Origin: Coptis chinensis
Lineage: Eukaryota > Streptophyta > Magnoliopsida > Ranunculales > Ranunculaceae
Assembly: GCA_015680905.1 (NCBI GenBank)
Contig: CM027380.1
Location: 35,642,001-35,706,000, forward strand
Length of the DNA: 64,000 nucleotides
Direction of reading: 5' to 3'
Notes under the pieces: generated by a model
The model's input: only the letters and a program-made list of their open reading frames with translations
Told to the model about the DNA's origin: nothing
Database searches by the model: none
Made by a program: the position numbers and the translations under genes
Part shown: positions 13,005 through 25,313 of the stretch, piece by piece
How positions within the stretch are numbered: position 1 is the first letter of the stretch
Layout: the number at the start of each line of letters is the position of its first letter

Positions 13005-14356
13005 TGATAAACTATATAATGAATAGTCTACCTACTTAAATGAACTATGAATTCACAACGTAAGTAAACTAGAACTATTCTTTACGATTTATTATCAAAG
13101 CTTCTACTCTCAATGCTAATTGCACTAAATGGAGTACGGTTCGCTCCACTCCTAGTTCCCTAGCATGGATTGTTTTCTAAGTCTAACTAGTCGCCTTAAG
13201 TCAATGAGAGCTTTACTTAAATATTATACTACGATACTTAATTAAGATGATTACTAGAAATTAACTACAAATGCTATGGAAATACTATTGTTTGACTCTA
13301 GATAAAGGAATTAGAGGGAATTGAATCCACCTCGAATCCAACTTAATCACCTAGTACAGATTGTGGTATCTCGATTCTTACGCTTTCACTGCAAGAATTC
13401 GAAGTCTAATCCCTAGTGTTCATGGCATTTCTACCAAGTACTAACTAGCATGTGAGGTCGCCCACCCATTCTCATGGCTAAACACTAACCTTCTAGAGTG
13501 GAATAGATGCTAAAACGCTTCTATACTAAACAACTAAGTTTTCATCAAGGCTTCATCAACCCCTCTAATGGAGGTTTAGCCTTGAATCATCAATCTAACA
13601 TTTCCCATTGAATCTAAACTAAACATAATGTAAGAAATTTAGATTTACTTAATTTGAACAATAATGAATCTAACTTAATGGCCGAATGAAATAGGAACAA
13701 GAATTGAAATTAGATCTATAATCGAAAATGACAAAATTCAAACTTGATAAAAATACTACTTTATTTATCTAATCAATCAAGAACAATGATTCAGAGATTT
13801 AATCTAAAACAAGAATTTAAATGGAACTAAAACTTAATTTAATTAATAAAACTAGATCTAGAATTCTATATTTTTAATTTAGGTCTAACTAGCTACCATT
13901 AACAAAGAGCTAAGCTTTTGTTTTTATACATCCAGATCCAAAATTCGTGCATGGGCTTGGAGCCATGGTTTGGGCTGCAGAATCGTGCCCAAAACCCATT
14001 CTTTCAAATTCAAAAGGCCTCTTCAGCTGCAGTTGGCTTCCACAGACTTTTCGTCCACTTCTGCTCCTCTGATTGGGTCAAGGCTTGACCATTGCAAAGC
14101 TCTTTTCCGAGCCGGGTCGTTTTGACATAAGGTAGGCCCAATTCGGTGGTCCGAGTCCAAAGATATGGCATTCGAAGTTCTCACTGACTTTTGCTCCTTT
14201 ATCTCGCTTAAAGTGGCACATTTCTCGCACATAATGGACTTTGAAGCCCTGAAATGCATAAAACACGTAATCAGATTAACTCTTACTTATTATTCACATA
14301 ATTGGTCTAACAAAGATGATTATTAAGGGTTAAAACTACGCTTTGGGCTCTTATCG
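13005..14356 (-). repeat. A1 right LTR (5' LTR in sense orientation)
   Basis: Complete LTR, 1.35 kb, aligning with the left LTR. It starts TGATAA; its right tip is TTATC plus one altered base. The sequence beyond it is Tat coding DNA, so this is the insertion boundary. Confidence 0.92.
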
Positions 14357-17300
14357 CTGGTCAACCACTTTCTTTGCTCTTAACGACCACTATGTCATCA
14401 ATATAGACTTCCATGTGTCCCCCAACATGTTTTGAAACATGTCAAGATGAGCCATTGGTAGGTCGCCTCCCTCTGACGCTCTTGAGGCCAACAGAGGAGG
14501 ACGTAGCAAAGATATATCCCCTCGCTCTATGATGAATAAAGTTTTCTTTGATCTTCTTCAGAGCTGGATCCGGTTGTATCTAATCGTGATGCATCCATAA
14601 ATGACAAAGAGTTCATGGCCACAGTGTCCGGTCCACAAGTCGGTCGATTCTAGGTAAAGGGAAGCTATCTTTAGGCATTTCCTGGCTGACATTAGTGAAG
14701 TCGACTTTAGAGGCAACCGTGCCATTCTTTTTTGGGACTGCTTACTATGCTAGTGATCCAAATTGGGTAATCGACCGTTCGTGATGAAGCCGACTTGCTT
14801 GAGTTTGTCGACCTCATCATTGATTGCTTTTGAAATCTCGTGGATAGCTTCCTAGGTCGCTGTCGAACTAGCCTAGCATTAAGGTTAACATTTAACCTAT
14901 GACATGCAACACTAGGATCTATACCGGTACATCGATGTACTACCAAGCAAAACGCCTTTATTCAATGATAAAAAGTTTACAAGGTGTGCTTTGAGTATGG
15001 GGTCAAGGTTAGCCCCTACATAAACAAACTTGGGATCGCTTTCTGTTCCCGTGTTCACTCATTCCTTTTCTTCAGTTTGAACCGCCGCTTTTGAAGATGA
15101 GGTGGTCTCCGCGGAGTCGGGTCTCGTGGTAACGATAACAGGGCTGATAATGACCTCTATGGTAATGACAATGGTCCGTGCAACCTCCGGGATCTTGACC
15201 GGAAACTAGCAGGAGCCTGACGACCTCCGGGATGTTGACCGGATCTTGGCTTACCCTTTGAGGTCCTAACCGGGCGGATTGACAAGAGCTTTGGGCGACA
15301 TCGGGTCCTGACTAGCGGATTGACTTTTTTGATAAAACCCCCAGCGTTCTGCTTTGGTGCTTTGGATTTGACCTCAGCGATTAAATCTTTAGCCATCGTG
15401 TAGCTGGTAGGCTCATTCTTAGTGCTAATAGAAGGGCCAGCGGACTTGCTCACTGAGAGGATCTGGTTGCAGTGATAAGCCTCGAGCTTATTGCTGCGAA
15501 GCTCTATCATACCCCTAAGGCCAGGAAAGCGGCGTACCTGATGCAGTGTTGATGGTATAGCTTGCATTTGGTGGATCCAACATCGTCCTAAGATGGCATT
15601 GTAGGATGAGTGGATGTCTAGAACGCTGAAACGAGTGTTGAAGCTGACTTTGTCCTCCCTAGACAAAACAGAGACTGGGAGTATGATGTCACCAATTGGG
15701 TCAGCTCGGGAGCCATTGAATCCATAGAGAGGGGCTATTGGATCTATGAAGACCGATTTAAGGCGTGTCATCTCTTTGATGGTATGATAGAACAAGATGT
15801 CACACGAACTACCAGATCTATCAAGACGCTTTGATCCGTCCAAATGGCTGATTTTGACATGGACAACTAGGGCATCATTACGAGGAGGCAAACCTTTGTT
15901 GAGGTCGGCCTTTGTGGAAAGTTATATCACCAACTATGACCAACTATGTGGGGCAGGTGCGCCCGCGAAGAGAACTAGGTTTCTGGAGAGCTTACACGCC
16001 TCTTTTTTCTAGAGGATGTAAATACAATCATCCCGAACGCGGATTATGTGTGTCGTTATGTCGCTTATCTCGGCCGATGAGGCCGACGACGCTCATGACG
16101 TGAACGTTCACTAGGGCGTCCTCTACTATGGGAGCGAAGTGGGACACTATGGCGATTATGGCGAAATGAGATCTACTATGTTCTCTGTGAGCCATAAGCT
16201 TATGGCGCAGGTCGCCATCAGCGATATTGGTATAATGCTTGATATGTCCCGACTCGACGAGGTCCTAGAGGTAGTGCTTGAGTCCCTAGCACTTGTCGGT
16301 GTCATGACACTTTGCTCTATGAAAGGCAATAAAGAAGGCTTGCCAGTCGATCTTCCTCGCTGCCATATGTCAGGTCGGTAATATGCAGCTTTCTTGATCT
16401 TGTCTAGTATGTAACAGGGAGATTGGGTGAGCACAACGAACTCACGGCTGTTGCTTGGTCTATTTCCAATCTTCCGCTTTGCCGCCCGGTCGCTTTTTGA
16501 AGGTTGGGGCGCCATCGAGATCGCCACTTCTTGTTCTTCTCATTAAGCCATGACGCTTTTAGCCTTCTTGCAAGTTGATGTACTTGTCTACTCGAGCATA
16601 TAACTCAGACAAAGTTTCTGGACGTTCTTTCATGAGCGATCTAGAGAGAGCTGTGTTGTGCACTCGGCAGGCGTTGGAAAATGCCAATGTTGCAAATGAC
16701 TCTTTGAGACCGCTTTCCATGCCAAGTAGTTCGGTTTTGAACCGACCTAAGAAGGTGTGGATGGTTTCATCTTCGCCTAGTGAGAGCTAGAATAGTGAAT
16801 CTAGATCTATTTTTTTACGCCTATTGTGGACGCATTTAGCCAGCTTAATAGATCGGTGAGATTTTTGAAGTTCTTTATCGAGTCCGGCTCTAGTGAAAAG
16901 AACCAATCAATAGCGCCATCTTGCAGGCTGGCGAGAAATAGACGGCAGTGAAGATGATCGAACTCCTGACTATAGAGCACGAGGCTCTAAATGTAGCGAG
17001 CTACGTGTTGACCTGGACACGTGCTGCCATCATACATTTCAAAGTTTGGCTGGACGAAATCTGGAGGGGAAGGTTTACTAAGTACCTCAACAGTGAAAGG
17101 GGATGCCCGGTATGTCTTCAACATCTTCTGAACGATCTGGGTGGTGTCCTTCTTGACTGCACTCTGATCTATTCTCTGTGACAGCTCGTTAATCTATTGA
17201 TACCGTCCTCTGCTAAAGCAACAGCTGGAGTTTGCGCATCCATTTATGCTTTCAAAGCAACATTTTCTTGCCTGAGTAGGGTGATGTGCTCATTCATTGT

Positions 17301-17390
17301 ACCTAACTGACTTGCTAAGCCCTGGATTTGAGCTTTGAGGTTTACCATGCTTTGTGGGCTTGAGTATTTTTGTTTTTGTAAAGAGGTTTC
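14357..17390 (-). mobile_element. Tat-lineage Ty3/gypsy fragment T1 (gag, protease, partial RT)
   Basis: Internal piece of a second LTR retrotransposon type, bounded exactly by Athila LTR tips on both sides. Sense order is gag (about 17180-16000), protease (15891-15157) and the start of RT (14950-14357). Protease motifs include LYGFNGSRADPIGDI and YNAILGRCWIHQM. It is the counterpart of T2 (42611-45648), with which it shares long identical tracts between strongly differing ones. RNase H, integrase and both LTRs of this copy are absent here. Broken fossil. Confidence 0.85.
15157..15891 (-). pseudogene. T1 protease region
   Basis: A readable minus-strand stretch covering the aspartic protease domain of a Tat-type Gag-Pol: SSCDILFYHTIKEM, then LYGFNGSRADPIG, FNTRFSVLDI and NAILGRCWIHQ. 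The part after about residue 200 is low-complexity Pro/Arg-rich. It corresponds to the longer frame at 43304-44458. Confidence 0.8.
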
Positions 17391-18878
17391 TGATAAAACA
17401 TAAAATGAATAGTTTACCTATGAAATGAACGATGAACTCAAAACGTAAGTAAACTAAAACTATCTTATGAGCCTATATTTTATCAAAGATTTCTACTCTC
17501 AATTTTATCGAAATAGAGTGGAGTAACAAATTCGTTCCACTCTTAGTTCTCTAGCATGGAATGATTTCATAGTTAACTAATCGGGTCTTAAGTCTAATGA
17601 GAGCTTTAATGGGGGGGTGTTATACTACGATACAATATGAAATTGATTATGTTGAATTTAAACTACTTAATGCTATGGAAATATGATTGTTTTTGAATCT
17701 AGATAAAGGATTAGAGGGGAATTGAATCCACCTCTAATCCAACTTAATAACCTAGCATAGATTCTTGTATCTCGATTCTTATGTTCTTACGGCAAGAATT
17801 TTGAGTTCTAATCCCTAGTGTTCATGGCATTTCTACCAAATACTAACTAGCATGTGAGGTCATCCACCCATTCTCATGGCTTAATCACTTCCACCTTCTA
17901 GAGTGGAATAGATTCTACAATGTTTCTACACTATACCACTAAGTTTTCATCAAAGCTTCATCAACCCCTCTAATGGAGGTTTTAGCCTTGAGTCATCAAA
18001 CCATCATTTCCCATCAATTATAACTACTCATCATATTAAAATTTTAACTTAACTAAATTAACTAACAATGTTTCAATCTACTTAAACTACGAAATGATAA
18101 TCAACAAGAATTAAAACTAGATCTAATAGATTGAAATAACAAAAATCGAAATGACAAGAATAATAACTATTTTATTTATCTAATGAATGATATTCAATGA
18201 TTCAAGAAATTAATCTAAAACAAGAAATGAAATTCTAAAACTAAGTTCTAAACTCATTAATGGAGGCTAACTAATCTAATTCTAATCTAGGTCTAACTAT
18301 CTACCATTAACAAAAAGCTAAGCTTTTGTTTTTATACTTTCAGATCCAAAAATCGTGCATGGGCTTGGAGCCATGTTTTGGGCCAGAGAATCAGGCCCAA
18401 AACCCAATTTCTTTAGTCCAAAATAAGCTCTTCAGCTGCAGTTGGTTTCGACAGATGTTTCGTCCACTTCTGCTCCTCTGATTGGGTCAAGGCTTGGACC
18501 ATTGGAAAGCTCTTTCCGAGCCGGTCGTTTTGACATAAGGTAGGCCCAATTCCGAGGTCTAAGTCCAAAGATATGGTCTTTGGAAGTTCTGCTAATTTTG
18601 TGTGCTGTTTCTGCCCGTGTTGACTTTGACTTTTCAGCTTTGACCGAGCTTTAGAAAGGCTTTGTCTTCTTGAATCTTGGCCTTTAATCACAGAACTCCT
18701 TAGCAACCAACCATTGCTCCTTTATCTAGCTAAAGTGGCACATTTCTGCACATAATGGACTTTGAAGCCTGAAATGCATAAAAACACGTACTCAGTATTA
18801 ATCTTACTTATTATTCACATAATTGGTCTAAAAGTATGATTATTAAGGGGTTAAAACTACAGTTTTGGGCTCTTATCA
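17391..18878 (-). repeat. B1 left LTR (3' LTR in sense)
   Basis: Full B-type LTR, 1488 bp, TGATAA...TTATCA. It is related to A-type LTRs throughout but carries about 120 bp extra around 18590-18710 that A-type LTRs lack. Confidence 0.92.
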
Positions 18879-21060
18879 AACCACCCCCAAATAGCATTTT
18901 GCTTGTCCTCAAGCAAAGATGAGAAATTAGAATAAGTGACCAAAAATGGAGTTCTATCTACTCGCTTTACACTGAGTGCGATTACATCACCATATGCAAC
19001 AAGGTCTTTAAACCACTAGGAATTCCCTAGTGGACGAAGTTATAGCCTCTCGCGGAGAGTTTTACAGTGAAAGTACTCACAAACTTCATCTATACTACAA
19101 ATCCACTAAGAAATAAAACTATTGTTTCCTTTATTCATGCTCTAAATTAACTATACCTCTCACTAGCAATGCATATAGAGTAATCAAGTCTAAACCTAAG
19201 TTAATATATGCATAATAATCAATCATCTACTTAATAAACATATATACAATGAGTAATGCTATGAAATGCAGTAATGTGTCCGTTTAGAAACTTTGGAATA
19301 GCGCCCTTAAGTAGGTTCTCACATAAAAGTCAAGACAAAAATCACTGATTTTTCCACTCAAGTTTTGCTACTCCAAAGGTGCAAGGGCATACTTTACCTT
19401 ACAATCTCAATGACACACAAGGAAGTCCGGTTGATCAAACACATATGCCACTTTACTATCCCACTAACCTATTCCTAATTAAGCTAGAGGTCTTTATTAG
19501 GTATCATGGGGATTAGAGATGGTTTAAGAAAGAAGGAAATGGATATTCAAAAGGGACAAGTCCGAGATAATAGAGTCTTCATATTATGTAACTAGAGAAA
19601 ACCTTGTTATTTACTTTTTGCTTCTACACTTTGTTTCCATCCTTAGCCATATATTTTTTTTTTTTTGGCTTTTTGACTCCTTTATTCTATTTTTGGAGTT
19701 TTTATTTTATTTCTATTTTTATTTTTTTTTTTCTTTGGATGTAAACTTCCTTTCTTTATTTTCTCAAGCAACTAACTAATTTTTGTTTACATAGGTTTTT
19801 TCTTTCTTTTTTCTTCCTCATTCTATTATCTCCACTTATTCTAAATCGGGTAGGTTGATTTTTTTTTTTATTATTTTGTTTTGTTTTTGTAATAGGGTAA
19901 AGGATTTGTGGTTTATGGAAGGGCTAATGAAAGGCTCAAGGGGCTTAATTAGCTGAAAATAATTCATAGGTTTGAATTTCTGGCTATATAGATCCAAAGA
20001 GGGCCTAAATTCTCGCTTTTAGATATGGCATAGTGATCAAGCAAGTGGACGGTGATTTCTATCCGATTTTACTTCTTCCTTGTGTCATTTCTCAAATGTT
20101 TCGCCTCCCTATAAGGCTTTTAGGCTATATTCTCACAGATTTGTAGAATAAGTACTCTAGCCTAGATTTCAGAAACTTATCGCTAACAATAATAGATACT
20201 CATGTAATATATTTATAGATAGATGCAAAGATTATTACCTACATATTAACCTAAGTTTCCAACAATTATTCTAATGCAAAAGCTACGGAGACTTCTAGAT
20301 TGTTAAGAGCATAGAGAAAGAAAACGATACCAATATTCCTAAGTGTATAGCATAAACTTATTTATTTATATTTTTGAAATTTTAACTTGAAAACAAATGC
20401 ATATTATACATATCTATATCCTAACAGATGCCTTTAATTACACGTGTTTCTATGCCCCCAAACAAGAATCATGCTTTGTCCTCAACGATTTAAATAAAGA
20501 GGGTAGGAAAAAAAATACCATTGAAGCGCCGTGGAAATTCAGGAACATCTACAAAACAAGGTTAGAACGCATAAATATATGAAATAAAACCGACGAACTC
20601 TATAAAGAGTTCCACCCATTATGGGGTTAACAAGAATCAAATTGCTTGGGACATAAGGCATTACACTAACTAGAATTAAAACTTACCTTATCTCCCCGAC
20701 ATGCATATTATCTACCCAATAGCACCATGGGTCTTGTATTTTAGCCGGCATGGCAAGTCCAAGAACAAATGCTAGCAAGAACCATAAGCGGTTCCCACCA
20801 CGGTGTGATCACCTCATGAAACCAAGCACCATAAGTAGTACTTTGGGAACAGATCTTCAAAACTGTTCTGGTATTATTGTAGGAGATGTCATCTCAAACT
20901 ACGCCTCGAACAGCCTGCAAATGACCTTGGAACAACCCGCAGAAAACCGAAATTTTCTCGGTCTACGAAGTCAAGTGCGCCAATTTTGCGCCAATGCTTC
21001 CACTTTTTTTTTTTTTTTTTTTTTTGACAAGGGAGCGAGGTGGGGGTAAGGATAGGAATT
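18879..21060 (-). other. B1 polypurine tract and 3' non-coding region
   Basis: Starts with the polypurine tract and the TTTGCTTG/CAAGCAAA inverted repeat, then a T-rich tract (19650-19735), then sequence related to the 3' region of A1. No gene is recognised. Confidence 0.7.
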
Positions 21061-21928
21061 TGAGTGACCAAGAATGGAAAAACCAACACCCCACCCCCAA
21101 ACAAATTTTTGAAAATAGGTTTGTAAAAATCTGTTTTAAAACGTGGGTCTTTTAAGGTCAGATTCCCGAGACTTGCTAGATTACTATTTTTATAGCTTTA
21201 AACTTTTTTACTTTTTATGAATTAGGTTTAATATAAAGGAAAACAATAAGCGCAGAAAGACATAATTCACACCATAGAGAAACATGACTCAAAACCAAGA
21301 AAACATGCAAGAGTGGAAAACGGAATTATGTGAACCGTGGACTTAGGATCCGTAAATTTACAACCACACACTCCATAGGAGGGCCCGTTACCTGAATGGT
21401 GCATTCACCAATATATGGAAATGAAAGGAAATGCACCAAACACAAAATTAAGTCGCTTTATAGTCGATACTCGAGACTTTATCTAAATATATGTATGAAT
21501 ATGCAGTTTATCATATATCAACAACCTAAATAGTTGTGGATCGCTCCATAAATAAATATCACGTAAAGCATATCCAAACACAATCAAGCACCAAGATTTC
21601 CTACGACGCGGCCTAGTGGAATGAAAGCTAAGTCGGATAGACCTATAACATAACCGAGCATGCACCACCTTATGTTTCATCTTTGAACGAGAGGGTGTCC
21701 TGAGTGAATAAGTGTGGAAAAGTGAATGGTTGTGGAAGATATGGTGGATTGGGATAAGTTTTAGAGAAAAGCATGGAAAAAATGAGGATGTGGGTTTAGC
21801 ACAAAACTCATTCATGGTGTAGTTAGGGGACCCGCCTCAAGTTTGAAAATGAAGGTGTCAAGTGGTTTATCCTTGGGAAGTATTTGTTTACTAGGTGGAT
21901 TTAAAATATCATGAAGCACAGGGAGAAA
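21061..21928 (-). other. B1 segment lying where pol would be
   Basis: The first part (to about 21440) matches the post-integrase spacer of A1 at 6480-6830. The second part (about 21440-21928) has no counterpart I can find in A1 and lies where RT, RNase H and integrase should be. B2 carries the same segment at 49690-50157. A minus-strand ORF of 110 residues here is not convincing as a gene. Confidence 0.6.
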
Positions 21929-22730
21929 CTAAAGGATCGAAAGTGCAAACTCGAGGTTCCTTTGAAAAGGTTGAGGGTGGGGAATATTGGTGATGGAAGG
22001 TGAATGATTCTCGCCTAGAGCTCTCAAGTCCATATCATCAGAAATCTTGATATATGCAAGACATTCCTCAATAGGTGGGTCAAAAGGATCACCGATAGAG
22101 ATTGAAAAATTCATCTTCCATCATAGCATTAAGGGATGAATGGTTGTTGGCAAGGGGACTCGCTGGTGGTAAAGAAGTGGTGCAAAAGAGTTGCATGAAT
22201 TCTTCTTCGATTTCGCCTACTACCGCGGAGTCATTGTTAAAGTCGAATTTCCAAAGGAAAGGAATTTGTTAACTGTTTTTCCTCGAAACATGTTTTTGAA
22301 GTAATCTTGAGCTAAGCTCGATCATGCTAACCTCCCCATTTGTAGATGAATCGATACCGTGGTCCTCATTTTGAAAACATTTACCTCAACCGTAAAGATG
22401 GCTAAAGGACAAGGACATCGAACCATCGCAGCTTTATGAACGCCAGGCGTGGCAAAGAAGGGACGCCCTAAAATGATAGGTACAGAGTCATTAGTGACTT
22501 CGGTCGAGGATAACGGTCGGCCGGGTAGTAAAATTTTGACTTTAACCAAAGACGCTTTCAACCACACCCTTAGGATATTTAATAGACCGACAGCCTAATT
22601 GCAATGTCATTTTAGTAGGTTGCATCTCCTCTAGACCTATTTGTTTATACAAATAAAACGGAGTAAGTTAACACTAGCCCCCGTGTCTAGTAAATACGGG
22701 TCGTCGGTGTGAGAATCTCCTAAGGTTCAT
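21929..22730 (-). pseudogene. B1 protease region and C-terminal extension
   Basis: The minus strand shows SVPIILGRPFFATPG (protease) and, downstream in sense, the acidic extension with DPPIEECLAYIKISDDMDL. It corresponds to the longer open stretch in B2 (50158-50916), where the domain is described. Broken fossil. Confidence 0.75.
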
Positions 22731-24780
22731 TGTACAAGAGGATCTACTCGTGGTCCTTTGTACTTTAACAATTCCATTATTTTCGATAAAGTTGGGAACC
22801 GCTCCAGCTTAGAAAGGCGCCTTTTAGGTATGTTGGTCTTATTCAGTAGTGCACAACTCCTTAAGAAACTTAGCGTGGTTAGGTAGCTTTTTATAGCTTC
22901 GAGAAAAGGAAGGTTTATCGTTAGATTTTGAAAACGCCCTAATCTCCTCAAAGTTAGTATCCCCGGTTAGCATGGCTAATTTCTGAGGAACGGTGGTTTC
23001 GCTTCTATATTTAGCGTGGCTCGACTTGATGTGTAACCTTTGGCTTTCGCTTCTTAGGTTGTGGTTTAACCGCACTTCTACAAAGGGTAGGTTCTTCAGC
23101 TTTCTATTTCGGTATCTAGTTCGATATCCGTGTAGGGAGTATCGATGGGGTAACTATAGGCATAGTTACTTTAGTTATCAACCACTCTTCCGTAACGGAG
23201 AGTGGTGATGGCATTTAGCTGACCTACGGATGTAGTTTCCGTTTCAGTATTACCGCCTACCCCAAAGGCCGTGTTTTGCCGCTCTAGGGTTGGGTATCGC
23301 TTTGTCCCGAAACACGCCTTTGGTTGGGCTTTCTCTTGGGCTAACTGTTGGTTTAAATTATTAACGGATTGTAGAATGTGTTGGTTAGATTGAGCCATGG
23401 TTTGGAAAAGTTGTTGGCTCACTTGTATGAAGGTGTCAAGACGATCCGGTTGTGTGGGTGTAATAGTCATGGGTGGTGGATCGAACTATCTCGCCGTTGA
23501 TTATTTATGGGCGGATTGTGATAGTTATTATTTACCGAACGATACCTCTATTAGCATTATAATTATTATAACTACATTGACCTTGTGCTTGACTTTGTCG
23601 AGGTTGCACTTGGTTGTTATAATTATTATAATTACCCCGATCCCCGCCCTTGTTGTGGTGGAGCTTGGTTATAACCGTGAGTTGGCCTAACATATTGATT
23701 ATTGTACCATCGGGTGTGACTTGTTGGTTATTTCTCCAACCGGTTGGGATTTTGTCTCCAAGGGGCGCTAGGTTCACTATTAATGGAACAAGAATGTTCA
23801 TAGGCTATAGACGCGGGGAGTCGGATGCTCGTGACTCCAACAAAACTACATGGATTTGAATTTACATTCATTATGGGGATAGGCTTTTGTTGTACAAAAT
23901 GGCCTCTACCTTTTGTGAGGGATTCAATTAGAGTTTTAAGCTCAGATCTGATTTAACATCAAACATACCGGTAGCCTTAATCATTGAAGAAGAACTAGCG
24001 AGCGGAGTAATCGCCACTACCCCCAAATTATTATTATGCTTAGTCCCGATCTTCCAAAAATTTATATGCCTCCTGAGGCTCCTTTTACTTAGGAAACTAC
24101 CCCCATTCATTATGTCTAGGACTTCTTTATGGTGGTGTAGAAGTCCTTTGAAAAGGCACCCAACTAACGGTCTTTGCTAGGTGATGGTGTGGACACTCTA
24201 TAAGGAGATCGGTGAAACGATTCCAAGCCTCCGGAAAATGATTCATGAGGATTCTCAAAAAAGAAGCGAATCTTGGAAAGCATTTCATCCGCCTTTAGGG
24301 GTGGGTAAAAATGTTCCATAAACAAATTAACAAGTTTGGCCCACGAAGTCCATTGCATTAGGCTTTGGGCGCTTAACCAAGACGCCACCTTATCAGCTAA
24401 GGTGAAAGGGGAATACCTCAATTTAATTTGTTCCGCACCAACCGTAGGATGGTGGAATGTTGTAAGGACTTGTTCAATCCCACGACGCGTAAGTTTTTCC
24501 GATAAACCATGAAAAACGGGTAACAAATTAAAATATATTTGGGGATGCGAAATCCCCAATCGGTCTCAAGAGAACGATGCAAGATTTAGGCTATCGCCAA
24601 GGCTTTATAAAAGCTAGAGATAGGAGTCTCTTCTTCAGCCATAATATCGTGGTGTGTGTGAAATAGTAGCTAGAGGTGTAGTGGGTGGGAAACTAGATAG
24701 ACTTGTTTATTGACGAGTCCGTAATTACGCTAGTTGTTTTCTTCACTGCATCTTTAATCTCATGCAAGACTAAGTCTAAC
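22731..24780 (-). pseudogene. B1 gag region
   Basis: Sense order: gag domain with MGISHPQIYFNLLPVFHGL and the AEQIKLRYSPFTLADK stretch (24164-24559), then the NNQQVTP Asn/Gln-rich tract (23530-23800), then DRLDTFIQVSQQLFQTM (23171-23470). Same order as in B2 and A1. Broken fossil. Confidence 0.78.
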
Positions 24781-25313
24781 TTAACTAAACATTCAACACT
24801 CCAAACAATTCGATATACTAGTAGAAACCTCTAACCGAGATGCGAGGTGGGAAGAAAGGAATACCTGATTGCGGGCCTTGCTTCACTTTATGAATAGCGC
24901 CTTGTTTACGCTGTTCAGTGTATATAACCGCTTAAAACACTGAAAAACTTGAAAAATCAAATTCAAACAAACCTCGGGGAAATCGGGCAAATTTCAGCTT
25001 AGGGCTGGTGCGCCAGGCCATGGCACGGGTCACGCTCCGGTTCCAAGAACTTAGCTGGTTGCGCTGTATGGTAATGGTCGGTCGGTCCGGTGTTCCAAGA
25101 ACTTAGTGCTGGTCGCGACTCCGTGTTCCAATAACTTAGCCGGTCTCTCGCCTCAGATAGGTCTGTCGGTAATTTTTTTTTGAACTTTTCAATGCTAAAA
25201 TGAACAACCACAAGATGAATCAAACAAGGGTGGGTGGGTGAAATGGGACTTAAAATGACTAATTATACTATGAAAACAATGCTAAAGTGAAACTAAGATG
25301 GCGCCACGCCATT
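24781..25313 (-). promoter_or_regulatory. B1 5' leader and primer-binding site
   Basis: Untranslated leader with several GCTGGTCGCGCT-like short repeats at 25040-25150, as in the other Athila copies. The primer-binding site abuts the right LTR. No gene. Confidence 0.6.

Larger units (their letters stand above)
1..14356 (-). mobile_element. Athila-lineage Ty3/gypsy retrotransposon A1 (left LTR cut by window edge)
   Basis: Autonomous-type LTR retrotransposon fossil read right to left. Two copies of one LTR with TGATAA...TTATCA tips flank about 11.8 kb. In sense order the interior holds a tRNA-Asp-like primer-binding site, gag, protease, RT, RNase H, integrase, an env-like third ORF region, a long 3' untranslated stretch and a polypurine tract. 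LTRs over 1.3 kb, pol order RT-RNase H-integrase, the long post-integrase region and protease motifs such as ILGRPFL are as known for Athila. It is broken by many changes. Its right LTR abuts a Tat fragment, so it inserted into a Tat element. The left target site lies outside the window. A near-copy, A2, starts at 28082. Confidence 0.9.

Noticed and set aside
21483-21815. A 110-residue minus-strand ORF in B1 as a gene
   Set aside because: No family recognised, and the frame is not maintained at full length in B2.
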